DNA from: an uncultured Campylobacter sp.
GTDB taxonomy: Bacteria > Campylobacterota > Campylobacteria > Campylobacterales > Campylobacteraceae
Direction: 5' to 3'
Length of the DNA stretch: 20,823 nt
Assembly: GCF_937997465.1 (NCBI RefSeq)
Contig: NZ_CALKTQ010000126.1
Coordinates: forward strand, 1-20,823
This document shows, in pieces, positions 7,671 through 15,430 of the stretch. Each line of letters starts with the position of its first letter. The stretch's first letter is position 1. A model generated the notes under the pieces. The model was not told the origin of the DNA, ran no database searches, and saw only the letters and a program-made list of their open reading frames with translations. The position numbers and the translations under genes were made by a program.

Positions 7671-8735
7671 TTAGTTCCTATTTAGGCAATTTAGATTGTC
7701 AAATGCGACCTGCAAGCGCGCCACCATACTCTGCTCGCCTGCTCTCAGCCATTTGCGAGGATCGTAGAATTTTTTATTCGGTTTATCCTCACCTTCCGGA
7801 TTGCCGATTTGAGCTTGCAAATAGCCGCGATTTTTGGCCTCATAAGCGCGCACGCCGTCCCAAAACGCCCACTGCGTGTCGGTGTCGATATTCATCTTAA
7901 CTACGCCGTAGCTAACGGCTGCCTTGATGTCGGAGATCTCGCTGCCGCTGCCGCCGTGAAAGACAAAATTTACGGGCTTTTCGGATTGTAGATTAAATTT
8001 TTCGCGCACGAATTTTTGAGAATTTTTTAAAATTTCGGGTCGCAGCACGACGTTGCCCGGCTTATACACGCCGTGGACGTTGCCGAAGCTTGCTGCGATA
8101 CTGAATCTATCGCTGATTTTGCCAAGTCGCTCGTAAGCAAGCGCGACATCTGCGGGCTGGGTGTAAAGCCGCGCATTATCGACGCCGGTATTATCGACGC
8201 CGTCCTCTTCGCCGCCCGTGACGCCAAGCTCGATCTCAAGCGAAATTCCAAGATCGCTTAAAATTTCCAAATACTTCTCGCAGGTCGCTAAATTTAGCTC
8301 CAAATCATCCTCGCTAAGATCGAGCATGTGCGAGCTAAACAGCGGCACGCCGTGAGCTTTTTTATGAGCGGCATTAGCTTCGATGAGCTCGTCAATCCAC
8401 GGGAGCAGCTTCCTTGCGGCATGATCGGTATGTAAAATCACCGCAACGCCGTAATGGGCTGCCAGAGCATGCACCTGGCGCGCACCCGCGATAGCGCCCA
8501 AAACCGCGGCATTAGGGCAAGTAGCGCCCGCGTAAAACGCTGCGCCGCCGTTGCTAAACTGAATAATAACGGGCGAATTTGCGATTTTAGCGCTTTCCAA
8601 GACGGCGTTTATGGAATTTGATCCCACTACGTTTACCGCAGGGATCGCAAAGCCCTGCTGCTTCGCATACGCATAGACCTTACTTACGTCATCGCCGCTT
8701 AAAACGCCCGGTTTTACTATATCTAAAACGCCCAT
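7671..8735 (-). CDS. fba: class II fructose-bisphosphate aldolase
   Basis: This zinc-dependent enzyme reversibly splits fructose-1,6-bisphosphate into dihydroxyacetone phosphate and glyceraldehyde-3-phosphate. In Campylobacter, which lacks phosphofructokinase in most species, it mainly serves gluconeogenesis. The 354-residue length is typical of the class IIA family. Visible active-site features are LHTDHAA (catalytic D104, zinc ligand H105), the loop GVTGGEEDGVDNTGVDN (about 171-187), H221 in NVHGVYKPGNV and H260 in VFHGGSGS, the remaining zinc ligands. AGGAG precedes the ATG at the usual distance. The gene follows peb4 after 14 bases, and one base separates its stop from the start of the channel gene, so the four genes look like one transcript. 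This order matches the C. jejuni Cj0596-Cj0599 block. Confidence 0.96.
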   Translation of the reverse strand: MGVLDIVKPGVLSGDDVSKVYAYAKQQGFAIPAVNVVGSNSINAVLESAKIANSPVIIQFSNGGAAFYAGATCPNAAVLGAIAGARQVHALAAHYGVAVILHTDHAARKLLPWIDELIEANAAHKKAHGVPLFSSHMLDLSEDDLELNLATCEKYLEILSDLGISLEIELGVTGGEEDGVDNTGVDNARLYTQPADVALAYERLGKISDRFSIAASFGNVHGVYKPGNVVLRPEILKNSQKFVREKFNLQSEKPVNFVFHGGSGSEISDIKAAVSYGVVKMNIDTDTQWAFWDGVRAYEAKNRGYLQAQIGNPEGEDKPNKKFYDPRKWLRAGEQSMVARLQVAFDNLNCLNRN

Positions 8736-8749
8736 TTTTAGCTCCTATA

Positions 8750-9559
8750 TTATTTATACTCGATTTTGGCGTTTTTGTGAAGATCTGCCGCTTTTTGCTC
8801 GACTGCTTTTGCCGCTTTTTGCTGTCTAAGTACGCGCTCTATAAAAGGCTTTGCCTCGCTTTGACTTAACTGCTTTTTAGCTTGAGACTCCTCTTTTAAC
8901 ACGACGTGATATCCGACTCTGCTTCTAATAGCTTTAGTAGTGATTTGACCATCTTTTATCTTAGAGATCGCATCGGCAAAAGGCTTGACCTGATCGCTAG
9001 GCATCCAGCCTAGCTCGCCGCCGGTTTGTTTAGCCTGCGGATCGATAGATTTAGCTTTGGCAAGCTCTGCAAATTTAGTAAATAGTGCACTGTCGCTAAG
9101 CCCTTTTAACTGCTTAATAATATCGTTTGCCTCAGCTTCGGTTTTAACGACGATCTGAGCCGCTTTGATTCTCGCAGGCTCGGTAAAGCGCGCTTTGTTT
9201 TTGTTATAAAAATCGGCTATTTCTTTATCGTCGATATTTATTTTGCTGGCTTCTTTAGCCTGCCATACACGAAGCGCTAAGTTATCTTTTACGATTTCAA
9301 GCTCTTTTTTATAAACGTCTTCGTCCATAACGCCCGATTTTTTAGCTTCATCCGTTAGCAGCATCAGATCGATACCTTTATCGATAAGCTCCTTCTTTTG
9401 ATCGGCATTAAGAGCGGCGATATCTACATTGCCTATGCCTTGAAGTAGCGGAGCAAGCTCTTTTTCGGTTACGTCTTTGCCATTTACGGTAGCGTAAACG
9501 GTAGCGTTGAGGCTGATAGCGGCAGCCAAACTAAGTGCTGTAAATAAAACTTTTTTCAT
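8750..9559 (-). CDS. peb4: PEB4-type periplasmic chaperone and peptidyl-prolyl isomerase
   Basis: The product (269 residues from the second of two adjacent ATGs) matches what I remember of C. jejuni PEB4/CBF2 along its length, down to the ending KIEYK. It has a signal peptide (KKVLFTALSLAAAISLNA), then a SurA-like helical chaperone segment starting VYATVNGKDVTEKEL. A parvulin-type rotamase domain follows (about 130-230, with GGELGWMPSDQVKPFADA and SRVGYHVVLKEE), then a C-terminal helix that packs on the N-terminal part. PEB4 helps outer-membrane proteins fold and affects adhesion and biofilm in C. jejuni. I prefer the ATG at 9559 because AAGGA lies six bases upstream; the ATG at 9562 would leave only three. 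A perfect -10 box is just upstream, and the gene leads the operon that includes fba. Confidence 0.93.
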   Translation of the reverse strand: MKKVLFTALSLAAAISLNATVYATVNGKDVTEKELAPLLQGIGNVDIAALNADQKKELIDKGIDLMLLTDEAKKSGVMDEDVYKKELEIVKDNLALRVWQAKEASKINIDDKEIADFYNKNKARFTEPARIKAAQIVVKTEAEANDIIKQLKGLSDSALFTKFAELAKAKSIDPQAKQTGGELGWMPSDQVKPFADAISKIKDGQITTKAIRSRVGYHVVLKEESQAKKQLSQSEAKPFIERVLRQQKAAKAVEQKAADLHKNAKIEYK

Positions 9560-9588
9560 CATAATTCCTTAAAAAAATTTTAATGGCG

Positions 9589-9594
9589 ATTATA
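9589..9594 (-). promoter_or_regulatory. promoter -10 box for peb4 operon
   Basis: A perfect TATAAT on the minus strand lies about 30 bases upstream of the peb4 start in the peb4/nth divergent gap. In Campylobacter sigma-70 promoters the -10 box carries most of the signal and a -35 box is usually weak, as here. Confidence 0.6.
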
Positions 9595-9638
9595 ACTCAA
9601 AGTTGTTAACAATCAAACTGTACTTTAGAATTTTAGGG

Positions 9639-9644
9639 TAGAAT
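9639..9644 (+). promoter_or_regulatory. possible -10 box for nth
   Basis: TAGAAT lies about 20 bases before the nth ribosome binding site and ATG, downstream of a T-rich stretch. It is a one-mismatch -10 hexamer in the right place and would give a very short leader. Confidence 0.4.
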
Positions 9645-9664
9645 TCCGCCTTGAGGAGATGCAA

Positions 9665-10300
9665 ATGAGAAGTAAGAAAGATATTTTAGAGATAAAAAAG
9701 AGAATTTTGCAAAACTTTGCAGAAGAGCGCAGTGAGCTGAAATTTAAAGACACCTATCAGCTTTTGGTCTGCGTGATGCTTAGCGCGCAGTGTACCGACA
9801 AGCGGGTAAATTTGATCACGCCGCGCTTTTTTGCGGAATTTCCTAGCGTTGAGGAGCTCGCAAAGGCCAATCTGGCAAGCGTAAAGCTGCTAATCAGCTC
9901 GTGCAATTTCTACAACAACAAAGCGGTAAATTTAATCAAAATGGCGCAGGCGGTGGTTAGCGATTTCGGCGGCGTCGTGCCGCTTGATGAAGCGGGGCTA
10001 AAATCTCTTGCGGGCGTGGGGCAAAAGACCGCTCACGTCGTGCTTTTGGAGGGCGCGGGCGCAAACGTGATGGCGGTGGATACGCACGTCTTTCGCGTCG
10101 CGCATCGCCTGGGGCTGAGCCGTGCAAAGACGCCTGAGCTTACAGAGCGTGATCTGAGCGAGGCTTTTAAGACGGATCTTGGCAAGCTGCACCAAGGCAT
10201 GGTGCTTTTCGGCCGCTACACCTGTAAGGCGATAAAGCCGAACTGCAAGGAGTGCTTTTTAAACGAGCTGTGCAGCAGCAAGGATAAGAATTTTCCGTAA
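9665..10300 (+). CDS. nth: endonuclease III
   Basis: Nth is a base-excision repair glycosylase/AP lyase that removes oxidised pyrimidines such as thymine glycol and nicks the strand. The product is 211 residues, the same length as E. coli Nth. The helix-hairpin-helix reads LAGVGQKTAHVV with the catalytic lysine at K121. The catalytic aspartate is D139 in VDTHVFRV. The [4Fe-4S] cluster motif C-X6-C-X2-C-X5-C is intact at C187, C194, C197 and C203. I start at the ATG at 9665 rather than 9659, because the GGAG at 9655-9658 abuts the first ATG but is six bases from the second. The gene is divergent from peb4, as in C. jejuni. Its stop codon lies inside a long perfect inverted repeat. Confidence 0.97.
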   Translation: MRSKKDILEIKKRILQNFAEERSELKFKDTYQLLVCVMLSAQCTDKRVNLITPRFFAEFPSVEELAKANLASVKLLISSCNFYNNKAVNLIKMAQAVVSDFGGVVPLDEAGLKSLAGVGQKTAHVVLLEGAGANVMAVDTHVFRVAHRLGLSRAKTPELTERDLSEAFKTDLGKLHQGMVLFGRYTCKAIKPNCKECFLNELCSSKDKNFP

Positions 10301-10335
10301 AATTTAGCTTACGAATGCGGGCTAAATTTTACGGA
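10294..10335. terminator. 15 bp perfect inverted repeat, bidirectional terminator
   Basis: TCCGTAAAATTTAGC (10294-10308) is the exact reverse complement of GCTAAATTTTACGGA (10321-10335), with a 12-base loop. It lies between the convergent nth gene and the minus-strand gene ending at 10369, so it can end transcripts from both sides. The left arm includes the last codon and stop codon of nth. Confidence 0.7.
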
Positions 10336-10368
10336 TTTAAAATTTTATGAAATTTTACTTTTTGATGC

Positions 10369-11700
10369 CTACCGCTTTGCCAGCCAAGCCCGGTATCCTT
10401 CGCTTTTAATCACGTCCGCGATGCTTTTTACCATCTCCTGCGGCAGAAATTCGGACTTTTTATCGATGACGGACACTAATGCGTAAGTATTATCGTAATC
10501 TTGCAGCGCTAGGCCCGCACGTACCAGCGTTTCGTATAAAAACGGCTCGTCTTTTTCGATGCTCACCGCATCGTCGTTTAAAAACTCATAGATGAACGCA
10601 AGCTGTTTTTTATCGCCGATTTTTAAAAAATAATCGGCTAAATTAGTCGCGCTCTTAATGATGATTTTGCGTAGCTCGTCTATCTGCCGCGCAGAGTAAC
10701 GCTGGGTAATCAGCCGCCAATTTTCCGCCATCCTCGCCGCGATGATAGATAGCTCGAAGGCTCTGCCGCCATAGGCATATTTTTCACTTTCGTCGCCGAT
10801 TTTTTCTATGGCCTCGAATTCGCTCATCATATACTCGTATAGCTCCTCATCGCTGCCGCTGAAATTTTCTAAATATATCGTCTCGGCGATAGTCTCGGAA
10901 TTTTTGGGCAGATCGCTTGCGTATTCGGGCTCCTGCTCTTCATTTTCTTCGTCCCAGGCGGCTTTTCTAGCTTCAAAAGTTTTAAAATCCACCAGCGGAT
11001 TAGCGCCCTTTTTTACGAATTTAAAAAAGGTAGAAATATCGATCTGATACTCATCTTCGCAAATTCCATCCTTAAACATCAGCTCGCTATTTTCAAAAAA
11101 TTCCCAACCATCAAGCGCACCTAGGTAGCTTCGACCGATCCGTCCGTCTAGGATATAGACGCATTCGCTAGCGCTATGATCAGGCATTGTGTGGTCGTTT
11201 GAGACGATATACGGCGCTTGCGTTTTTCCAAAAACCTGCAACATTCCGTCGTTGTATTCGCCGCTTATGCCCCAAAGCGCCGTTAGATTGCCGCCGATCG
11301 CGATAACGCCGTCCTGCGAATGCAGATAATCGCACGCCGTATCTTTGGCGACTTGTAAAAACATATAATCATCATCGATGATATCGCCATCAAAAAATAA
11401 ATTTCCGTTAACAAACATCGCTCGTGCGCTATTTTTACCACCCGCATCGCTAAATTTATCCTTAAGCCAAGCGGAATTTATCGTGCCTCCCGACAGGCTA
11501 AGATCGCCATCAAACACCAGCACGTCAAAACTACCATCTAAATATAAATTTGAGTTGTATTTTTTCTCAAATTCATCATAAGGCAGTATAAAAACGGGTG
11601 GAATTTTAGTTGCGAAAGGGCTACGGTTTTCGTATTTCTTTGCTTGTGATTTAACAATCTGCTCGCAATTTTGCAGAAAATTTTTGATATGGTTTTCCAT
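10369..11700 (-). CDS. protein of unknown function, possible beta-solenoid N-terminal half
   Basis: I do not recognise a named family with confidence. The 443-residue protein has no signal peptide or membrane segment, so it should be cytoplasmic. Residues about 55-175 contain a series of short beta strands ending in a G-N/D-L turn: VLVFDGDLSLSGG, AMFVNGNLFFDGD, GVIAIGGNLTALW, LQVFGKTQAPYIVSNDH. This spacing recalls polymer-forming (bactofilin-like) beta-solenoids and certain proteins of similar layout that I recall near polymorphic toxins. A very acidic linker follows (about 230-275), then a helical C-terminal half (about 275-443). The ATG is preceded by AAAAGGAT. The gene stands alone between the convergent nth hairpin and a 300-base gap. 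A structural or binding role, perhaps immunity-like, is a guess. Confidence 0.75.
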   Translation of the reverse strand: MENHIKNFLQNCEQIVKSQAKKYENRSPFATKIPPVFILPYDEFEKKYNSNLYLDGSFDVLVFDGDLSLSGGTINSAWLKDKFSDAGGKNSARAMFVNGNLFFDGDIIDDDYMFLQVAKDTACDYLHSQDGVIAIGGNLTALWGISGEYNDGMLQVFGKTQAPYIVSNDHTMPDHSASECVYILDGRIGRSYLGALDGWEFFENSELMFKDGICEDEYQIDISTFFKFVKKGANPLVDFKTFEARKAAWDEENEEQEPEYASDLPKNSETIAETIYLENFSGSDEELYEYMMSEFEAIEKIGDESEKYAYGGRAFELSIIAARMAENWRLITQRYSARQIDELRKIIIKSATNLADYFLKIGDKKQLAFIYEFLNDDAVSIEKDEPFLYETLVRAGLALQDYDNTYALVSVIDKKSEFLPQEMVKSIADVIKSEGYRAWLAKR

Positions 11701-12003
11701 TTTTATATCCTTTTAAATTTGCTATTTGCGGCGGGTGGTCTCGCCGAGCAAATTTTAGCGTCCGCTCTGCTTCATTCTTTGTGTTCGCAGCTTTTTAAGA
11801 AGTAGTTGCGAGCAAAGCGAAGCAAAAATTCATTTAAAATCACTCTTGAGGCAAATCACCGCAAATTTAAAGGCGAAGTATTTTTGTTCTAGACGAGGCG
11901 GATTTAAATTTTACGACGGGAGCTACCTCGTCGGTAGTGACCGAGTAAAATTTAAATCCAACGAAGTATGAAGGAAAAAGACAAGCCACTTTTTGCAAAG
12001 AGT
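11701..12003. other. non-coding region between lolA and the 443-residue protein gene
   Basis: About 300 bases with no supported gene. It must hold the promoter of the 443-residue protein gene; I see no clear -10 hexamer close to the start. It also contains the long inverted repeat downstream of lolA, listed separately. The rest is AT-rich with repeated AAATTT words. Confidence 0.5.
11900..11959 (-). terminator. long nested hairpin downstream of lolA
   Basis: GGATTTAAATTTTAC (11900-11914) is the exact reverse complement of GTAAAATTTAAATCC (11945-11959). Between the arms is a second small stem, CTACC/GGTAG (within about 11923-11937). It lies about 45 bases past the lolA stop on the minus strand and is the likely transcript end, although the 30-base loop with its own hairpin is larger than a usual terminator. 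Confidence 0.5.
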
Positions 12004-12516
12004 TTATTGGTTTATGACGTCATAATACGACGGTATCACCGGTGTCAGCAAATCATCGCTTATCTTAAAATCCTTTTTCGTATTGCTTAGCGTGATTTTG
12101 ATTTTGTTGCCGAGCTTATCCTCGTAATCGATCCTTGTCGGGATGTAGTTTTTGACGGTGATTAGATACTCTACGCCGTCGTATTTGGCTTTGTAGAGAG
12201 TGTCGGTGATCTTAACCGCGTTTCTAACGACGTCGATTAGATTGGGCGCCTTTTCAAATTTAGAGATGATCGCTTGTTCGAGGGCATCCTCGATCACGAC
12301 AACGCGGTTTTTATCAAAGTAGATTTTTTTAGGCGTCGGACGCTCGTAGATCCAGTAGGCGCGGTTGTTGCTTTTTGCGTAAAATTTACCGAAATAATCG
12401 ACCGTTTCGTTCTCGCTTGTGATGGTTTGTATAAAGTCGCTTTGAAGCGTGACGAAATTTAACGTAACTCCGAAAGCCGAGGCGCAAAAGAGCAAAAATG
12501 CTAAAATTTTTTTCAT
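12004..12516 (-). CDS. lolA: outer-membrane lipoprotein carrier protein LolA
   Basis: LolA carries lipoproteins across the periplasm from the inner-membrane LolCDE-type extractor to the outer membrane. The 170-residue product has a signal peptide (MKKILAFLLFCASAFG). The LolA-type fold pattern follows: FVTLQSDFIQTI near the N-terminus, then YFGKFYAKSNNRAYWIYERP and PKKIYFDKNRVVVIE. The hydrophobic half-barrel strands continue with the lysine-rich IKITLSNTKKDFKIS and a proline-containing end. Its place back to back with secA matches C. jejuni Cj0943/Cj0942c. AAAGGAAA precedes the ATG. Sequence identity in this family is low, so the call rests on pattern, length and neighbours together. Confidence 0.88.
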   Translation of the reverse strand: MKKILAFLLFCASAFGVTLNFVTLQSDFIQTITSENETVDYFGKFYAKSNNRAYWIYERPTPKKIYFDKNRVVVIEDALEQAIISKFEKAPNLIDVVRNAVKITDTLYKAKYDGVEYLITVKNYIPTRIDYEDKLGNKIKITLSNTKKDFKISDDLLTPVIPSYYDVINQ

Positions 12517-12538
12517 ATATTTTCCTTTATCGGGCGAA

Positions 12539-12544
12539 ATTCTA
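12539..12544 (-). promoter_or_regulatory. possible -10 box for lolA
   Basis: TAGAAT on the minus strand lies about 23 bases upstream of the lolA ATG in the 89-base lolA/secA divergent gap. It is a one-mismatch -10 hexamer. The secA side has only AT-rich candidates such as TAAAAT at 12568-12573. Confidence 0.4.
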
Positions 12545-12605
12545 GCTAAGTTTAAATAATAAAATGTTAAAATCCAAGCTTTAACAAAATTTAAAAAGGC
12601 TAAAA

Positions 12606-15191
12606 ATGATAACGGCGTTTATGCAGAAGGTATTTGGCACGAAAAATGACAGGGAAGTAAAAAAATATTTCAAACGAGTCGCCTACATAAACTCGCTCGA
12701 GAGCAAATATCAAGCGATGAGCGATGATGAGCTAAAGGCAAAATTTAACGAATTTAAAGCACAGGTACAAAACGGAGAAAAGAGTCAGGACGAGTTGCTA
12801 GACGATGTATTTGCCATCGTGCGAGAGGTGGGTAAAAGGACGCTAAACATGCGCCATTTCGACGTTCAGCTAATCGGCGGTATGGTACTAAACGACGGTA
12901 AGATCGCCGAGATGAAAACGGGCGAAGGTAAAACCCTCGTAGCAAGCTTGCCCGTCGTTCTAAATGCGATGAGCGGCAAAGGCGTGCACGTCGTGACCGT
13001 AAACGACTACCTCGCCAAACGCGACGCGACGCAAATGGGTGAGATTTATAAATTTCTAGGCCTTAGCGTGGGCGTGATACTAGGCGGCGAATACGACGAC
13101 TCGGCGCGCAAAGCGGCATACGATAGCGACATCACGTACGGCACGAATAACGAATTTGGCTTTGACTACCTACGCGACAATATGAAAATGGATTTCAAAG
13201 ACAAGGTGCAAAGAGAGCATAACTTCGTCATCGTGGACGAGGTCGATAGTATCCTCATTGACGAGGCCAGGACTCCGCTCATTATCTCGGGTCCTACAAA
13301 CCGCACGCTAGACGGCTACATCAAAGCAAACGAGGTCGCGCGCCAAATGAAGCGAGGCGAACCGCCTGCGACTCCGCAAGAAAAGGCCACGGGCGACTTT
13401 ACCGTCGATGAGAAAAACCGCACTATAGCCATCACCGAAGAGGGCATCTCAAAGGCCGAAAAGCTCTTTGGTGTGGCAAATCTCTACGATATGGAAAACG
13501 CGATTTTGAGCCACCACCTAGACCAAGCTCTAAAGGCGCATAATCTCTTTGAAAAGGACGTGCACTACGTAGTTCGTGACGGGCAAGTCGTAATCGTAGA
13601 TGAATTTACGGGGCGTCTTAGCGAAGGACGAAGATTTAGCGAGGGCTTGCACCAAGCGCTCGAGGCTAAAGAGGGCGTAAAGATCCAAGAGGAGAGCCAA
13701 ACGCTAGCCGATATTACATTTCAAAACTACTTTAGGCTTTACAAAAAATTATCGGGCATGACGGGTACGGCGCAGACGGAGGCGACCGAGTTTTCGCAAA
13801 TTTACAAGCTTGACGTCGTATCGATCCCGACAAACGTGCCAGTTATCAGAAAAGACAACAACGATCTCATCTATAAAACAGAAAACGAGAAATTTAAAGC
13901 CGTCATCAACGAGATCAAAAAGGCTCACGACCGCGGTCAGCCCGTACTAGTGGGTACCGCCTCGATCGAAAAGAGCGAAAAGTTACATAACCTACTCGTA
14001 AAAGAAAAGATCCCGCACTCCGTGCTAAACGCTAAAAATCACGAAAAAGAAGCCGAGATCATCGCTCAAGCCGGCGCTCGCGGCGCGGTTACGATCGCGA
14101 CGAATATGGCTGGACGCGGCGTAGATATCCGTATCGACGACGAGGTGCGAAACCTAGGCGGTCTATACATCATCGGCACCGAAAGACATGAAAGCCGCCG
14201 TATCGACAACCAGCTGCGAGGCCGCTCGGGACGTCAGGGCGATCCTGGAGTGAGCCGCTTCTATCTAAGCCTTGAGGATAATCTACTTCGGATATTCGGC
14301 AGCGACCGCATAAAAGCGATAATGACGCGCCTTGGTATCGAAGAGGGCGAAAGCATCGACTCGAAAATGGTCACTAGAGCCGTCGAAAATGCGCAAAAAA
14401 AGGTCGAAAGCCTGCACTTTGAAGCGCGAAAACACATCCTCGAGTACGACGACGTCGCAAACGAGCAGAGAAAAACGGTGTATAAATTTAGAAACGAGCT
14501 ACTTGATCCAAATTTTGAAGTCGGCGAAAAAATCAAACAAAATCGTGCCGAATTTGTCGAGCATCTGCTAGCTCAGGCCGGAATTTACGCAGGCGAGCCA
14601 AAGAGCGAATACAATCTCGAAAAACTAAGCTCCGTGATAATCTCAAACGGCGCGTTCATGCAGCCAGACGAGCTAAAAGATCTCGACTACGCCGAGCTTG
14701 TTAAGAAGATAACAGCTAAATTTGAGTCCGACTACGAGGAAAAAATGGGCGTCATAGGCGAAGATCAGCGCAAATACCTAGAAAAGGTGCTTTGCCTACA
14801 AGTGCTAGACACTGCGTGGCGCGAGCATTTATATCAGATGGACATCCTAAAAACCGGCATCGGACTGCGCGGCTATAACCAAAAAGATCCGCTCACCGAG
14901 TATAAAAAAGAGAGCTTTAATCTCTTTATGGAGCTCGTTAGCCGCATTAAATTTGAAAGCATCAAGCTCCTAACGGCCGTACGCTTAAGCTTCTCCGAGC
15001 CTACAGAGTCTGCGCCGCAAGAAGCGCAAGATACCGAGATTGCTAGAGTGCCCGAGAGCGAAGAAAAGCCCGGCAAAAAAGTATCCAGAAACGACCCATG
15101 CCCGTGCGGAAGCGGCAAAAAGTACAAAGACTGCCACGGCAAGAGCGGCCCTAAAAAAGGAGCTTTTGCTGAGGATTGGGATAAAATTTAG
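12606..15191 (+). CDS. secA: preprotein translocase ATPase SecA
   Basis: SecA is the cytoplasmic motor that pushes unfolded preproteins through SecYEG using ATP. The product is 861 residues, a normal SecA length. Visible motifs in order are the Walker A sequence MKTGEGKT (103-110) in nucleotide-binding fold 1, the TVNDYLAKRD segment, and the DEVD box (211-214) followed by SILIDEARTPLIISGP. Then come the preprotein cross-linking region, GMTGTAQTEA, and fold 2 with TNMAGRGVDI and QLRGRSGRQGD. The helical wing and scaffold region carries DTAWREHLYQMD. At the C-terminus is the zinc-binding SEC-C motif C-X-C-X8-C-H (C832, C834, C843, H844), which in E. coli contacts SecB and lipid. The ribosome binding site is modest (AAGG at 12596-12599). 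The frame is intact. A GC-rich hairpin terminator follows the stop. Confidence 0.98.
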   Translation: MITAFMQKVFGTKNDREVKKYFKRVAYINSLESKYQAMSDDELKAKFNEFKAQVQNGEKSQDELLDDVFAIVREVGKRTLNMRHFDVQLIGGMVLNDGKIAEMKTGEGKTLVASLPVVLNAMSGKGVHVVTVNDYLAKRDATQMGEIYKFLGLSVGVILGGEYDDSARKAAYDSDITYGTNNEFGFDYLRDNMKMDFKDKVQREHNFVIVDEVDSILIDEARTPLIISGPTNRTLDGYIKANEVARQMKRGEPPATPQEKATGDFTVDEKNRTIAITEEGISKAEKLFGVANLYDMENAILSHHLDQALKAHNLFEKDVHYVVRDGQVVIVDEFTGRLSEGRRFSEGLHQALEAKEGVKIQEESQTLADITFQNYFRLYKKLSGMTGTAQTEATEFSQIYKLDVVSIPTNVPVIRKDNNDLIYKTENEKFKAVINEIKKAHDRGQPVLVGTASIEKSEKLHNLLVKEKIPHSVLNAKNHEKEAEIIAQAGARGAVTIATNMAGRGVDIRIDDEVRNLGGLYIIGTERHESRRIDNQLRGRSGRQGDPGVSRFYLSLEDNLLRIFGSDRIKAIMTRLGIEEGESIDSKMVTRAVENAQKKVESLHFEARKHILEYDDVANEQRKTVYKFRNELLDPNFEVGEKIKQNRAEFVEHLLAQAGIYAGEPKSEYNLEKLSSVIISNGAFMQPDELKDLDYAELVKKITAKFESDYEEKMGVIGEDQRKYLEKVLCLQVLDTAWREHLYQMDILKTGIGLRGYNQKDPLTEYKKESFNLFMELVSRIKFESIKLLTAVRLSFSEPTESAPQEAQDTEIARVPESEEKPGKKVSRNDPCPCGSGKKYKDCHGKSGPKKGAFAEDWDKI

Positions 15192-15205
15192 CTTTGGCGT
15201 TTTGG

Positions 15206-15248
15206 CGGCGGTTTGCTAAATTTTGCATTTAAGTTAGCCGCCGTTTTT
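15206..15248 (+). terminator. intrinsic terminator after secA
   Basis: CGGCGG (15206-15211) pairs with CCGCCG (15238-15243). An inner TAAAT/ATTTA pairing closes a small loop, and TTTTTAT follows directly. It begins 15 bases after the secA stop. This is the most classical terminator in the window, and it implies that the downstream permease gene has its own promoter or depends on read-through. Confidence 0.7.
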
Positions 15249-15430
15249 ATAGCGGCGCGAAGTCGTAAATTTAACGCCTAGCTTTTGCAAGCGGTTTAAA
15301 AATTTGGCGTCAAATTTACACGGATGGACGATTTAAATTTTAAACTCGCCTCAGCGCAAATTTAAACAAGACAAAGCGACGCAAAAGTAGCGAGCAAACC
15401 AAAGCCCAAATTTAAACAACGGAAAATCAA

